A stretch of 37,349 nucleotides of DNA. Origin: Chloroflexaceae bacterium (GTDB taxonomy: Bacteria > Chloroflexota > Chloroflexia > Chloroflexales > Chloroflexaceae). The DNA lies in the NCBI GenBank assembly GCA_012033195.1, contig JAAUSQ010000013.1:1-37349 (forward strand), read 5' to 3'. Below are positions 1 through 7,963 of this stretch, one piece after another (positions within the stretch are counted from its first letter, which is position 1; the number at the start of each line of letters is the position of its first letter). The notes beneath the pieces were generated by a model. It had not been told where the DNA came from. It worked only from the letters and a program-made list of their open reading frames with translations, and ran no database searches. The position numbers and the translations under genes are program-made.

Positions 1-1068
1 CTGGCTATTAAAGACATGGTGATTGCCAGCGACACGGCGCGAGTGGAAGGTAGAGGGGGCTTCCCAGCTTGAAAAGAGCAAGCGCCCCGCCAGTGCGGTG
101 ATGATAAGCAGGCCAACGATGACGAGCAATTGGCGCGGATGGGCGGCGATCTCGCGGTGGTAGAAGCTAATATGCAGAATGGTTGTGAAGCTCAGCATCG
201 CCGCAATGATGCCGAGGCCAAGGGTATTAAACATGCTCAACTGGTCGGGCAGGGTGTCGGTTGCTTCCAGTATTTCTATCGTGCGTGGGGTAACAATTTC
301 GCCTACCCGCACAATACTTTCGCCCGCCTGCACATCCACCACAACGGGCGTAACTGCTTCGCGGGCCGCCAATTTCTGGCGCTCGGTGGCTTCTTCATCG
401 AGCACATGGTTGACGCGCAGGAACGAGTTTGTCAGCAGCAGCACGAGGTCGCGCTGGAGCTGCGGCAAGCCCGCCACCCAACGGGGCAGTTGCTCGGTGC
501 GTAATTCTCGCAGAGCCGCGTCGTCGATTTCGGCATCATAGGCATCGAGCGCCTGTGTGAAGAGCAGCCGTGTCTGGCGTTGCACGGTTGACCATACACT
601 ATCATTGAGGTTCAGAATAGCGTCTGCTAGGGTATCGGAAATGATTACCGATGAGGTTGGCAAGTTCACCAATTCTTCGCGCTTCTCAACACTGTTGAGC
701 GAAGGATCATTGCGAATATTGCTGATCGTACGCAGCATATCATTCAGCTGATCTTGCTGCTCAATCAGCAGGTTCTGGTCGGTGCGGTAGACAATGTTTT
801 CGGGGCTATTTTCGGCAGTTGCACGGGCCTGTTCGGTGAGCAAGTCGCTTACAAAGCTCACGCTTCGTTCAGCCTGAATACTGATCGGGCTTGGGCGGCC
901 TACCTCAATTCGTCCGCGTCCATCATCGGGGCGCAGGATAAGTGCCATCCAGAAGGCAACCGCCAGCAACGCACCCACCAGTACCACCATATGGATACGG
1001 TTCAGCGGCCACGAACCGTTCTGATACGGCCTGTGGAAAGTATTCAAAAGCCACCAGGGACGTTGCAT
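1..1068 (-). CDS. 7TM-HD family (PgpH-like) membrane protein, 5' part, with apparent frameshifts near the window edge
   Basis: The minus strand reads open from an ATG at 1068, which has an AAGGAG site (1074-1079 region) a few bases upstream. The product has a short cytoplasmic N-terminus, one membrane segment (about residues 26-44, VVLVGALLAVAFWMALIL), a large mostly helical extracytoplasmic region (about 45-275), and then further membrane segments beginning near residue 285. This order matches the 7TMR-HDED plus 7TM part of PgpH/YqfF proteins, whose C-terminal HD domain hydrolyses cyclic di-AMP; the HD domain would lie off the left edge. After residue about 345 the frame loses its membrane character. 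Reading LGSPLYLPLA and then VSLAITMSLIA, which look like the next family segments, needs two one-base additions (near 72-75 and near 38-42). It follows gmk and yqeY on the same strand, and yqeY-type genes are often near pgpH. The family call is confident only for the architecture. Confidence 0.66.
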   Translation of the reverse strand, partial: MQRPWWLLNTFHRPYQNGSWPLNRIHMVVLVGALLAVAFWMALILRPDDGRGRIEVGRPSPISIQAERSVSFVSDLLTEQARATAENSPENIVYRTDQNLLIEQQDQLNDMLRTISNIRNDPSLNSVEKREELVNLPTSSVIISDTLADAILNLNDSVWSTVQRQTRLLFTQALDAYDAEIDDAALRELRTEQLPRWVAGLPQLQRDLVLLLTNSFLRVNHVLDEEATERQKLAAREAVTPVVVDVQAGESIVRVGEIVTPRTIEILEATDTLPDQLSMFNTLGLGIIAAMLSFTTILHISFYHREIAAHPRQLLVIVGLLIITALAGRLLFSSWEAPSTFHSRRVAGNHHVFNSQ

Positions 1069-1091
1069 GCCTGCTCCTTAACTCCTCGCCC

Positions 1092-1125
1092 CCTGAGGAC
1101 GCTCAGGAATCACCACACGGTGGTG
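1092..1125 (-). other. Two short hairpins in the leader of the 7TM-HD gene
   Basis: Two perfect small inverted repeats sit side by side between yqeY and the 7TM-HD gene: CCTGAG/CTCAGG (1092-1097 and 1102-1107, loop of 4) and CACCAC/GTGGTG (1111-1116 and 1120-1125, loop of 3). Neither is followed by a T-run on either strand, so they are not a classic intrinsic terminator. They could attenuate or separate expression of the downstream gene, or be incidental. Confidence 0.3.
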
Positions 1126-1175
1126 CGCTGTACAGGTGGTTATGGGAAAATGTAAAAGCGTGCGGCAGGTGCAGG

Positions 1176-1724
1176 TCATGAACTGCTCAACTGCTCGCGG
1201 GCAAGCTGGCTGAGGGTGCGCCCATCGGCACGGCCCTTGAAGCGCTCCATCAAGATCGGCATCAGCTTGCCCATATCGGCGGGGCCGCTCAAGCCATGTT
1301 CTGCAATCAGGGCTGCAATCTGGGGACGTAGCTCCTCGGCATCAAGTTGCTTGGGCAGATATGTCTCCAGGATACGCGCTTCAGCCTCTTCCTGTTCGGC
1401 CCGTTCTTGTTCGTTCACCTTGCGGTACATGTCGGCAGTATCGCGGCGTTTCTTAACTTCGCGGGCCAGCACTTGCTGCTGTTCTTCGTCGGTGAGCGAT
1501 ACCTGTTCGGTGGGTAGCGCGTTCAGAGCAGCCTCAATCGCCGCCGTATCGCCGGCAAAGCGCTGCTCGATCTCCTGGGCGGCAGCATCGTAGCGCTGCT
1601 TCGAAGCATCAAGCTGGGCTTGCTGGAGGGCGGCGCGTGCGTTGCGGATAACATCCACCCGCAGCCTGTCGCGGGCCTTCATCGCCTCTTTTAAATCCTG
1701 GGCCAACTGCTCTTGAATGCTCAT
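1176..1724 (-). CDS. GatB/YqeY domain-containing protein
   Basis: This 182-residue soluble protein carries the YqeY fold signature: an N-terminal helix pair (MSIQEQLAQDLKEAMKARD), the central YLPKQLDAEELRPQIAAL stretch, and the C-terminal motif DMGKLMPILMERFKGRADG. The domain also occurs as the C-terminal part of the GatB subunit of tRNA-dependent amidotransferases, and stand-alone versions are thought to act near tRNA, but their reaction is not established. The usual length is about 150 residues; here roughly 30 extra residues, rich in Ala, Gln and Glu, are inserted at about 40-75. The gene starts 33 bases after gmk on the same strand, so the two are probably co-transcribed, with the 7TM-HD gene next after a 107-base gap. 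Confidence 0.88.
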   Translation of the reverse strand: MSIQEQLAQDLKEAMKARDRLRVDVIRNARAALQQAQLDASKQRYDAAAQEIEQRFAGDTAAIEAALNALPTEQVSLTDEEQQQVLAREVKKRRDTADMYRKVNEQERAEQEEAEARILETYLPKQLDAEELRPQIAALIAEHGLSGPADMGKLMPILMERFKGRADGRTLSQLAREQLSSS

Positions 1725-1757
1725 AGGTGTTGCGACTCTCTAGCAGCCAATCTCGCA

Positions 1758-2390
1758 CTACAGGCTGAGATGGCGGGCGAAGACACGATGTTTTTCTGCC
1801 GTTATAATAGCACGAATGGTGCCCACCGTGGTATCAAGCTGGTTCTCGCGATTGATAACGACATAATCAAAATGTTTGATGTATTGCTGCTCAACTTCGG
1901 CCTCGGTCAACCGTGTCACAATCTCATGCTCGGTTTCGGTGCCACGCACCCGTAAGCGGTGGCGTAGTTCATCGGACGAACCGGGTGCGATATAGATCAT
2001 CACAGCTTCGGGAGCCAGCCCCTTGATGGTTAGCGCGCCATCCACGTTCACCCGCATCACCACATCGCGCCCACTTTGCAGCGCCTGCCGTACTTCAAAC
2101 TTGGGCACCCCTTTGTACTGATTGTACACCCGTGCCCATTCCAGCATTTCGCCCTGCTCAATCATCGCTTCAAATTGCTGATTGGTAACAAAATGGTAAT
2201 CAACGCCTGGAATCTCGCCGGAACGCGGCGGGCGGCTGTTCATTGTTACCACAAAATGAAACGGAAAGCCAAGCTCACGCATCCGCATCAATACGGAGTC
2301 TTTGCCAACACCGGAAGGCCCCGAAATGATGATGAGCAGCGGATGGGGCGGCTTCCCTGCAATGATGGGGTTTGATGATGGGTCTATCAT
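1758..2390 (-). CDS. gmk: Guanylate kinase
   Basis: The 210-residue product phosphorylates GMP to GDP with ATP, a cytoplasmic step in guanine nucleotide synthesis. A P-loop GPSGVGKD is at residues 24-31. The GMP-binding region is clear (SRPPRSGEIPGVDYHFV, about 52-68), followed by a lid-like region with RLRVRGTETEHEI. The P-loop has Val and Asp where Escherichia-type enzymes have Ala and Gly (GPSGAGKG), a modest departure that leaves the Lys in place. An N-terminal extension of about 17 residues precedes the first strand. The ATG lies only 26 bases from the divergent NFACT gene, so any promoter must overlap coding sequence; I see no strong Shine-Dalgarno before the start. It probably heads a gmk-yqeY-7TM-HD transcription unit. 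Confidence 0.9.
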   Translation of the reverse strand: MIDPSSNPIIAGKPPHPLLIIISGPSGVGKDSVLMRMRELGFPFHFVVTMNSRPPRSGEIPGVDYHFVTNQQFEAMIEQGEMLEWARVYNQYKGVPKFEVRQALQSGRDVVMRVNVDGALTIKGLAPEAVMIYIAPGSSDELRHRLRVRGTETEHEIVTRLTEAEVEQQYIKHFDYVVINRENQLDTTVGTIRAIITAEKHRVFARHLSL

Positions 2391-2416
2391 GATGGTATTC
2401 GTGGTATCCTTATGCT

Positions 2417-4258
2417 ATGTATTTTGATGCCCTGACCCTTGCTGCTGTTGCCGATGAACTGCGTACCACCATTCTGGGGGGGCGCATTCAACGCGTACTC
2501 CTGCCCACCAACCTGAGCATTTATCTCGAAGTGTATGCCCAGCGGCGGCGGTACCACCTGATCGCCTCGGCGCATCCACAGTTTGCACGGGTACATTTGA
2601 GTACTGCCAGGCCGTCGCGCGGTGTGGAACAGGCTACACCACTGCTCTTGCTGCTGCGTAAATATGTACTCGGCGGACGCATTGCAAAGATCGAGCAACC
2701 GACCCTGGAACGTCTGTTGTTCTTAAGTATAGTCAAAGACCTCGGCCCACGCAACCAGGCGGCACCAACTGACGAGCCAGCCAACCCCGCTGAAGGGCTT
2801 CCAGAGCTTGCAGAAGATGCTGAGAACGCGGCTGACGAAGCCGACCCACTGGCGCGGGTTGCGGCAGACCCGGAACGCTTTGTATGCTCCGAACTGGTGA
2901 TTGAGCCGATGGAGCGGCGCAGTAATATCATTCTGGTGGGTGATGGCAATGTGGTGCTTGAGAGTGTCAAACGCGTGACACCCCGCATGAGCCAGCGGGT
3001 GATCCTGCCCAACCACCCGTATGAACTGCCACCCGCCCAAGACAAGCGCGACCCACGCAATGCGACCGGCCCAGGGATTGCCGCACTGATCAGTACAAGC
3101 GAGAAGACACTGGTCAAGGCGCTAGTTGCCGCTTATCAGGGCGTGTCGCCGCAGGTGGCCCGCGAAGTGGCCCAGCGTGCCGTGGGCAATCCGCAGGCAC
3201 GGCTGCACGATGATCTACCGTGGGATAGCATCGCAGCCTGTCTGCGGGCGCTCTCTACCAACCCGTGGGAGCCGAGCCTTGCCTGTAGTGGCGACACAGG
3301 CCAGCCGCACGCCTATGCCCCCTACTGGCTCACCCAACTGCCGGGAGCGCAGCCACAAACGAGCATCAGTGCGGCCCTGGAAACATACTACGCGGCCCGC
3401 GAGCAGATCACTGATCATCGACAGCGCCGTGATGCGATTGAACAGCAGCTTGAGACTTCCAGGGAGCGCTTGCAGCATCAGCTTGCCCAGATCATGCGCG
3501 AACTCGAACGCACCACCGATGTTGAATACTTGCGCTGGGAAGGTGAGATGATTTTTGCTTTTCTACATGGCATCGCGCCAGGACAGACAAGCCTGGACGT
3601 TGAAGGCAAGGCGATTGCGCTTGACCCTGGCAGGTCGTCCGTGGAGCAGGCGCAGGAGCGCTTTAACACCTACACACGGGCGCGCAGTGGGCGCGAGACA
3701 TTGCAGACGCGCCGCCAGCAGACGGAAGTGCAACTGGCGGGGTTGGAGCAGATTGCGGCGTTGCTGACCGTTGCTACCGAGCGCGAACAGATCGATCAGC
3801 TTGCGCTGGAGGCAGCAGAGCAGGGGTATCTGCCGTCCACTGCCCAGAACGAGCGCCAGAAGAAGCAACAGGCGGTAGCCCGCAAGCGCCTGGCTCGCCG
3901 CAAGCCGTTGCACCTTGTTTCCAGCGATGGGTACGATATTTATGTAGGGCGCAGTGCAGCACAGAATGCCGAGGTGACATTCAAGGTAGGGCGACCCGAT
4001 GATCTGTGGCTGCACGTGCGGGCTATTCCTGGCGCACACGTCATCATCCGCAGCGGTGGGCGCGAGGTGCCCGAACAGACCGTGCGTGAGGCGGCGGGGT
4101 TGGCCGCCTACTTCAGCAAAGCACACACCGAAGCCATGGTGGATGTAGAGATTTCGCACCGTCGGCACGTGCGGAAAATCCCCGGTGCTGCGCCGGGGCT
4201 TGTCACCTACCGCGCAGAGCGGACGATCCGGGTGCCGCCGCTGCCACCGTGGGGCTAG
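2417..4258 (+). CDS. NFACT family protein, Rqc2/RqcH-type ribosome quality control factor
   Basis: The 613-residue protein matches the Rqc2/RqcH (FbpA-like) family, which binds stalled 50S-peptidyl-tRNA complexes and directs C-terminal tailing. The N-terminus MYFDALTLAAVADELR is the typical start of the NFACT-N domain; a long coiled coil follows (about 330-390 and 400-480). The NFACT-R domain near the C-terminus has TFKVGRPDDLWLHVRAIPGA and a VDVEISHRRHVRKIPGA stretch. The pair that I recall as Asp-Arg in this family (around residues 97-99) is Glu98-Arg99 here. It is followed by an unusual acidic, Ala-rich insertion (about 113-153). The ATG at 2417 has no obvious Shine-Dalgarno, so it may be translated from a very short leader. 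It is divergent from gmk and convergent with adenosine deaminase. Confidence 0.87.
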   Translation: MYFDALTLAAVADELRTTILGGRIQRVLLPTNLSIYLEVYAQRRRYHLIASAHPQFARVHLSTARPSRGVEQATPLLLLLRKYVLGGRIAKIEQPTLERLLFLSIVKDLGPRNQAAPTDEPANPAEGLPELAEDAENAADEADPLARVAADPERFVCSELVIEPMERRSNIILVGDGNVVLESVKRVTPRMSQRVILPNHPYELPPAQDKRDPRNATGPGIAALISTSEKTLVKALVAAYQGVSPQVAREVAQRAVGNPQARLHDDLPWDSIAACLRALSTNPWEPSLACSGDTGQPHAYAPYWLTQLPGAQPQTSISAALETYYAAREQITDHRQRRDAIEQQLETSRERLQHQLAQIMRELERTTDVEYLRWEGEMIFAFLHGIAPGQTSLDVEGKAIALDPGRSSVEQAQERFNTYTRARSGRETLQTRRQQTEVQLAGLEQIAALLTVATEREQIDQLALEAAEQGYLPSTAQNERQKKQQAVARKRLARRKPLHLVSSDGYDIYVGRSAAQNAEVTFKVGRPDDLWLHVRAIPGAHVIIRSGGREVPEQTVREAAGLAAYFSKAHTEAMVDVEISHRRHVRKIPGAAPGLVTYRAERTIRVPPLPPWG

Positions 4259-4288
4259 GGCGTGCTCCCCCTCGCTTCTTGCCTGTAT

Positions 4289-5329
4289 TTATACCCCCAA
4301 CTCCTGCCGTAGCCGCTTGATTTCCCGCTCCATTTCGTGCCAGAGCGTGTGCTTTTCGTAGGGCGGCAGGAACGAGCCATACACGGCGTTGCGGGTGAGA
4401 TGACATAACTCATCGACGGTGAAGCCAAAATGCATTACGATGCGGCGATATTCTTCGGTGATGGTGGTATAAAAGAAGGTCGGGTCGTCCGAGTTGACCG
4501 TTACATTCAGGCCGTAGTCGTAGAGTTGCCGGAGCGGGTGGGCCTGCCACGATGTCGCCGCGCCAGTGTACAGGTTGCTGCTAGGGCATACATCGATCAC
4601 CGTTTGCTTCTCGCGCAGATAGTGAAGCAGGTGCGGGTCGTCGATGCTGCGAATGCCGTGCCCCACTCGTTCTACCTGCAAGGCATCCACTGCACCCCAG
4701 ACGCTCTCTGGTCCGACCACCTCGCCAGCGTGGGCCATCAGGTGCAGCCCGATGCGCCGTGCCTCCGCAAAAACCTCGGCGAATGGTTCGGGTGGGTGCC
4801 CGATCTCGTTGCCGCCGATTGACCACGCAATCACACCATGATGCATGGCCGCCGATGCTTGTTCAAGCACTTTCCAGGCGCGGTCGGGGCCATATTGCCG
4901 CCCATAATCAAGTGCAAGTTTGACACGAATGCCGGTTTCTGTGTGGGCACGGGCGAAACCTTCGGCGGCACCTGCCACCGCCTCAATAATATCGACATCA
5001 CGCAGAATATGCTGCATTGGCGAGAGCATTACCTCGGCATAGCGCACGTGCTGTGCTGCCAGGTCGGTGCCCAGTTCGTAGGCAAGGCGGGCAAAGTCTT
5101 CGCCATGGACGACGGCCCGTACCAGCGCCATATATACGGTGAGAAACTCGCTGAAATGGCGGTAACGGAGAAGCTGTTCAACGCCTGCAACGTTGTGGGC
5201 CGGCAGTTCGATGTTGTTACGTTCGGCCAGTTCCAACAGGGTCTGCGACGACATCGAGCCTTCCAGATGCAGATGAAGCTCGACCTTCGGCATACGTACG
5301 ATAAACGCATCAATCTCTGGTGTCAACAT
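4289..5329 (-). CDS. add: Adenosine deaminase
   Basis: The product (346 residues from this start) is a zinc-dependent amidohydrolase that converts adenosine to inosine in purine salvage. Visible motifs in order are the metal-binding ELHLHLEGSM near the N-terminus, GGNEIGHPPEPF, HAGEVVGPESVW, HGIRS and the C-terminal VNSDDPTFF with the catalytic Asp pair. Two in-frame ATGs are possible, at 5344 and 5329; I chose 5329 because GGAG lies 9 bases upstream of it, while 5344 has only a weak site. The gene follows prfA but is separated from it by a strong intrinsic terminator, so it should have its own promoter, which I could not locate. The assignment to adenosine rather than adenine deaminase rests on general resemblance. 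Confidence 0.88.
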   Translation of the reverse strand: MLTPEIDAFIVRMPKVELHLHLEGSMSSQTLLELAERNNIELPAHNVAGVEQLLRYRHFSEFLTVYMALVRAVVHGEDFARLAYELGTDLAAQHVRYAEVMLSPMQHILRDVDIIEAVAGAAEGFARAHTETGIRVKLALDYGRQYGPDRAWKVLEQASAAMHHGVIAWSIGGNEIGHPPEPFAEVFAEARRIGLHLMAHAGEVVGPESVWGAVDALQVERVGHGIRSIDDPHLLHYLREKQTVIDVCPSSNLYTGAATSWQAHPLRQLYDYGLNVTVNSDDPTFFYTTITEEYRRIVMHFGFTVDELCHLTRNAVYGSFLPPYEKHTLWHEMEREIKRLRQELGV

Positions 5330-5376
5330 ACGACGCTTCTCCATACGATTGCTCTGCGGAGGGATTCAGAGGGGGC

Positions 5377-5408
5377 AAAAACGGGAAATAGCGTGTGCTA
5401 TTTCCCGT
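5377..5408 (-). terminator. Intrinsic terminator of prfA
   Basis: A perfect 12-base inverted repeat (ACGGGAAATAGC at 5381-5392 and its complement at 5397-5408) with a four-base loop is followed on the minus strand by five T residues (5377-5381). It lies between the end of prfA and the start of the adenosine deaminase gene, both on the minus strand, so it should end the prfA transcript. Confidence 0.9.
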
Positions 5409-5441
5409 CCAGGCTTCTGCCGCTGCCCTCCTGGAGCAGTG

Positions 5442-6534
5442 TTAATTGATACCGGCTGCTTTTAAGCGTTCTGCATTATCGTAGATACTCAGTGCTTCGA
5501 TGATCCGCGTCAGATCGCCTGCCAGCACACCGGGCAGGTTCGAGAAGCTCTGCCCGATCCGATGGTCGGTAATGCGATCTTGCGGGAAGTTGTAGGTACG
5601 GATTTTCTCGGCTCGTTCGCCTGTGCCAACCTGAGCAAGCCGCGACTCGCCCAGTTCCTTCTGGCGCTTGGCCTGCTCACGGGCGTACAGCTTGGCCCGC
5701 AATACCGATAGCGCCTGCTCTTTGTTCTTGAGTTGTGAACGTCCGTCCTGGCATGTCACAACAATTTCCTCAGGTGTGCCGCCCCGGTACACAATGCGTA
5801 CCGCCGAGTCGGTAGTGTTCACACCCTGTCCGCCATGGCCCTGCGCTCGGAACACATCAACGCGGTAGTCATCGGAGCGCAGTTCGATATCGGTTTCTTC
5901 CACTTTGGGCAGCACCGCCACTGTTGCCGTACTGGTATGGATACGCCCACGGGCTTCTGTTTCGGGCACGCGCTGCACACGATGCACCCCCGCCTTCATA
6001 CTTCAGGCGGCTATAAGCTCCCATACCCCGCACCTCAAACACCACTTCTTTGAAGCCGCCGATCTCGTTTTCGGAGCTACTTATCAACTCCACTTTCCAC
6101 CCCTGTATTTCGGTGTAGCGGTTGTACATCCGGTACAGGTTGGCGGCAAAGAGCGCTGCTTCGTCGCCACCTTCGCCCTGCCGAATTTCAATCACGACGT
6201 TCTTTTCGTCGTTGACATCACGCGGCAGCAGCAACAGCTTGATCGACTCTTCCAGATTGGTGCTCTGCTCACGCAACTGCTCCAGTTCTTCCTGGGCCAG
6301 TTCGCGCAGGTCGTTTTCAATACCGTCGTTCAGCAACATCTGGGTGTCTTCCAGGTCTTTCCGCACCTTCTGATAGGTACGGTAGGTACTGACCAGTTCT
6401 TCTATTTCGCGCTGCTCCCGTGCATAGGCGTTCAGCAGGGTCGGGTTGGTCGCAACCGCTGGCTGAGCCATCAACTCGCTCAGTTCGTTATAGCGAGATT
6501 CAACATCCTGCAATTTATCAAATAACATTGTCAT
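5442..6534 (-). CDS. prfA: Peptide chain release factor 1, frameshifted in a G5 run
   Basis: Together the two overlapping frames encode a complete class I release factor of about 363 residues, the normal length. It reads UAA/UAG at the ribosomal A site and releases the peptide through its GGQ loop. The start at 6534 ([20 protein letters not shown]) has an AAGGGTGG site just upstream. The codon-recognition motif is PET ([14 protein letters not shown]), a form used by RF1 rather than the SPF of RF2, and the catalytic [15 protein letters not shown] is intact. The frame changes at a run of five C on the plus strand (5987-5991): the first part ends in LKYEGGG and the second resumes at VHRVQRV. Removing one base gives the expected [12 protein letters not shown]1 is normally essential, so a sequencing or assembly error is the simplest reading. 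Confidence 0.9.
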
Positions 6535-6562
6535 ATTACCACCCTTTTCAGCGTGGATTGCT

Positions 6563-6571
6563 ATTATACCA
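6563..6571 (-). promoter_or_regulatory. Extended -10 promoter for prfA
   Basis: On the minus strand TGGTATAAT is a perfect extended -10 element (TATAAT at 6563-6568), placing transcription start about 20 bases before the prfA ATG. The upstream region, inside the rpsU terminator, shows no good -35 hexamer, as is usual for extended -10 promoters. Confidence 0.7.
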
Positions 6572-6582
6572 CAATAACGTGC

Positions 6583-6628
6583 AAAAACACGGGAACATGC
6601 AGGCAAGATGGCCCGATGTTACCCGTGT
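6583..6628 (-). terminator. Intrinsic terminator of rpsU
   Basis: Arms at 6587-6598 (ACACGGGAACAT) and 6616-6628 (ATGTTACCCGTGT) pair with one bulged base, and the minus strand then runs into five T residues (6583-6587). It sits between rpsU and prfA and should end the rpsU message. Confidence 0.75.
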
Positions 6629-6650
6629 CCTGGTTTATCCGTACAGCCTG

Positions 6651-6842
6651 CTACGACGAACGAGACTGCTTCTTGCGGCGGTTTCGCTCGGCGCGGCGGC
6701 GCTTTTCTTTACGCTGTTCGCTCTTCGAAATAAAGTGCATCTTGTCGCGGTAGATTTTGGTGATACGTTCTGAGACTACACCCTTATTGAAGCGGCGGAT
6801 TAGCTGATCGACCGTTTCATTGTCGCGTCGTTCTACTCTCAT
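6651..6842 (-). CDS. rpsU: 30S ribosomal protein S21
   Basis: From the ATG at 6842 the product is a 63-residue, very basic protein (MRVERRDNETVDQLIRRF at the N-terminus, ending in an Arg/Lys-rich tail with RKEKRRRAERNRRKKQ). This is the pattern of bacterial S21, a late-assembling small-subunit protein near the anti-Shine-Dalgarno end of 16S rRNA. An upstream in-frame ATG at 6905 would add 21 residues that do not look like the family, so I prefer the inner start, although the ribosome binding site there is weak. It has its own promoter (6960-6987) and terminator, so it is probably monocistronic. Confidence 0.88.
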   Translation of the reverse strand: MRVERRDNETVDQLIRRFNKGVVSERITKIYRDKMHFISKSEQRKEKRRRAERNRRKKQSRSS

Positions 6843-6959
6843 AGCAGCATGACTCACGGAAGCACCGGGCAGCCCTTCCATCTTCGCGTGAGTGCGTATC
6901 GTCACCCCCCCTCGACCAGCGTTTAATCGTTCAGAAACAGATCTTCATCGGGCTACTGT

Positions 6960-6987
6960 ATTGTATGTCGTTGTGCTTCTGCATCAA
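6960..6987 (-). promoter_or_regulatory. Promoter for rpsU
   Basis: On the minus strand TTGATG (6982-6987) and TACAAT (6960-6965) are separated by 16 bases, a reasonable sigma-70-type promoter about 115 bases before the S21 start codon. Confidence 0.5.
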
Positions 6988-7085
6988 GACACCATGATAG
7001 TATACTGGAAAAAAGGCGCTTGTGCAACCGGAACCTGCGTGCGGGTTCTGTCGTCTTATACATCAATGGAACGTGCAGCGTAGTG

Positions 7086-7115
7086 ATGACAATGCTCGTC
7101 TTGATACCATATATA
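7086..7115 (+). promoter_or_regulatory. Possible promoter for the SIMPL-domain gene
   Basis: ATGACA (7086-7091) and TATATA (7110-7115) are separated by 18 bases, upstream of the AAGGAGG site that precedes the ATG at 7152. The region is AT-rich and other hexamer choices are possible. Confidence 0.35.
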
Positions 7116-7151
7116 CAGATATACCTGTTTGCATAAGGAGGTTTTTCTACT

Positions 7152-7898
7152 ATGTCGAATCGATTGACCGTTTTTATGGCAACGCTGACCGGCGTACTGC
7201 TGATTGCGCTGGTAGTGGGTGTAACAACCTTGCTGGTGGGCCGTCCGGTCCAGGCCCAGACTACCGGGGTGACGGGCATGCGCCAGATTACCGTGGTCGG
7301 GAGCGGTGATATTGCAGCGGCCCCCGATACCGTCCAGGTTGAGATTGGCGTGGAAACGCTGGCCCCGACCACTGCTGAGGCGATTGCCCAGAACAACACC
7401 CAAACTCAGGCCGTGATCGAACGCCTGACCGCGCTTGGTATTGAGCGTCGCGACATTCAGACACGCAACTTCAATATGTATGCCCAGTATGGCGAGGATG
7501 GGCGCGAGATTACCGGCTACAATGTCAGCAATATTGTATCGGTGGTCATCCGCGATCTGGAGCAGGCCGGCACGCTGCTGGATGAAGTGGTGCAAGTCGG
7601 TGCCAACCGCATCTATGGCATTACCTTCCGTGTCGATGACCCATCGGCGCTGCTGGAGCAGGCCCGTGATGAGGCTATTCAGGATGCCCGTGCCAAGGCC
7701 GAGCGACTGGCGCAGGCAAGCGGGGCGGGGCTTGGGCAGGTGCTCGTAATTACCGAAAACATCGGGGCGGCTCCACCGATGCCGATGGCCTTCGGGCGCG
7801 GCGGTGCAGTGGCAGAAGATATGGCCGCCAGCGTACCGGTAGAGGCAGGCGAGCAGAGCTTTACTGCCAGCGTGCAGGTAACGTTCGAGTTGCGGTAA
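7152..7898 (+). CDS. Exported SIMPL domain (DUF541) protein
   Basis: The 248-residue protein begins with a signal peptide or anchor (hydrophobic core about residues 10-30, likely cleavage after VQA at about 35). It then follows the SIMPL/DUF541 pattern: ITVVGSGDIAAAPDTVQVEIGV, a QAVIERLTALGIERRDIQTRNF segment, the YNVSNIVSVVIRDLEQAG strand-helix, ARAKAERLAQASG, and a C-terminal SVQVTFEL. The family forms periplasmic or surface oligomers and its biochemical role is not settled; some members are linked to stress or to membrane-associated signalling. The start has an excellent AAGGAGG site 11 bases upstream. It is monocistronic and convergent with obgE. Confidence 0.85.
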   Translation: MSNRLTVFMATLTGVLLIALVVGVTTLLVGRPVQAQTTGVTGMRQITVVGSGDIAAAPDTVQVEIGVETLAPTTAEAIAQNNTQTQAVIERLTALGIERRDIQTRNFNMYAQYGEDGREITGYNVSNIVSVVIRDLEQAGTLLDEVVQVGANRIYGITFRVDDPSALLEQARDEAIQDARAKAERLAQASGAGLGQVLVITENIGAAPPMPMAFGRGGAVAEDMAASVPVEAGEQSFTASVQVTFELR

Positions 7899-7922
7899 GG
7901 CTGCCAAGTTTTAAACCCGTAG

Positions 7923-7951
7923 AACCCTCTCCCCGATGTGCGGAGAGGGTT
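7923..7951. terminator. Hairpin terminator between convergent SIMPL gene and obgE
   Basis: A perfect 10-base inverted repeat (AACCCTCTCC at 7923-7932 and its complement at 7942-7951) encloses a 9-base loop containing CCGATGTG. Only three T residues follow on the plus strand. Its position between two convergent genes suggests termination in one or both directions. Its core resembles the hairpins at 30032-30060 and 37195-37221. Confidence 0.65.
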
Positions 7952-7963
7952 TCTGGTGCCCTC

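Noticed and set aside
5442-6534. Programmed frameshift in prfA
   Set aside because: There is no slippery heptamer with a stimulatory hairpin, no in-frame UGA, and RF1 is not known for autoregulatory frameshifting; a homopolymer error is simpler.
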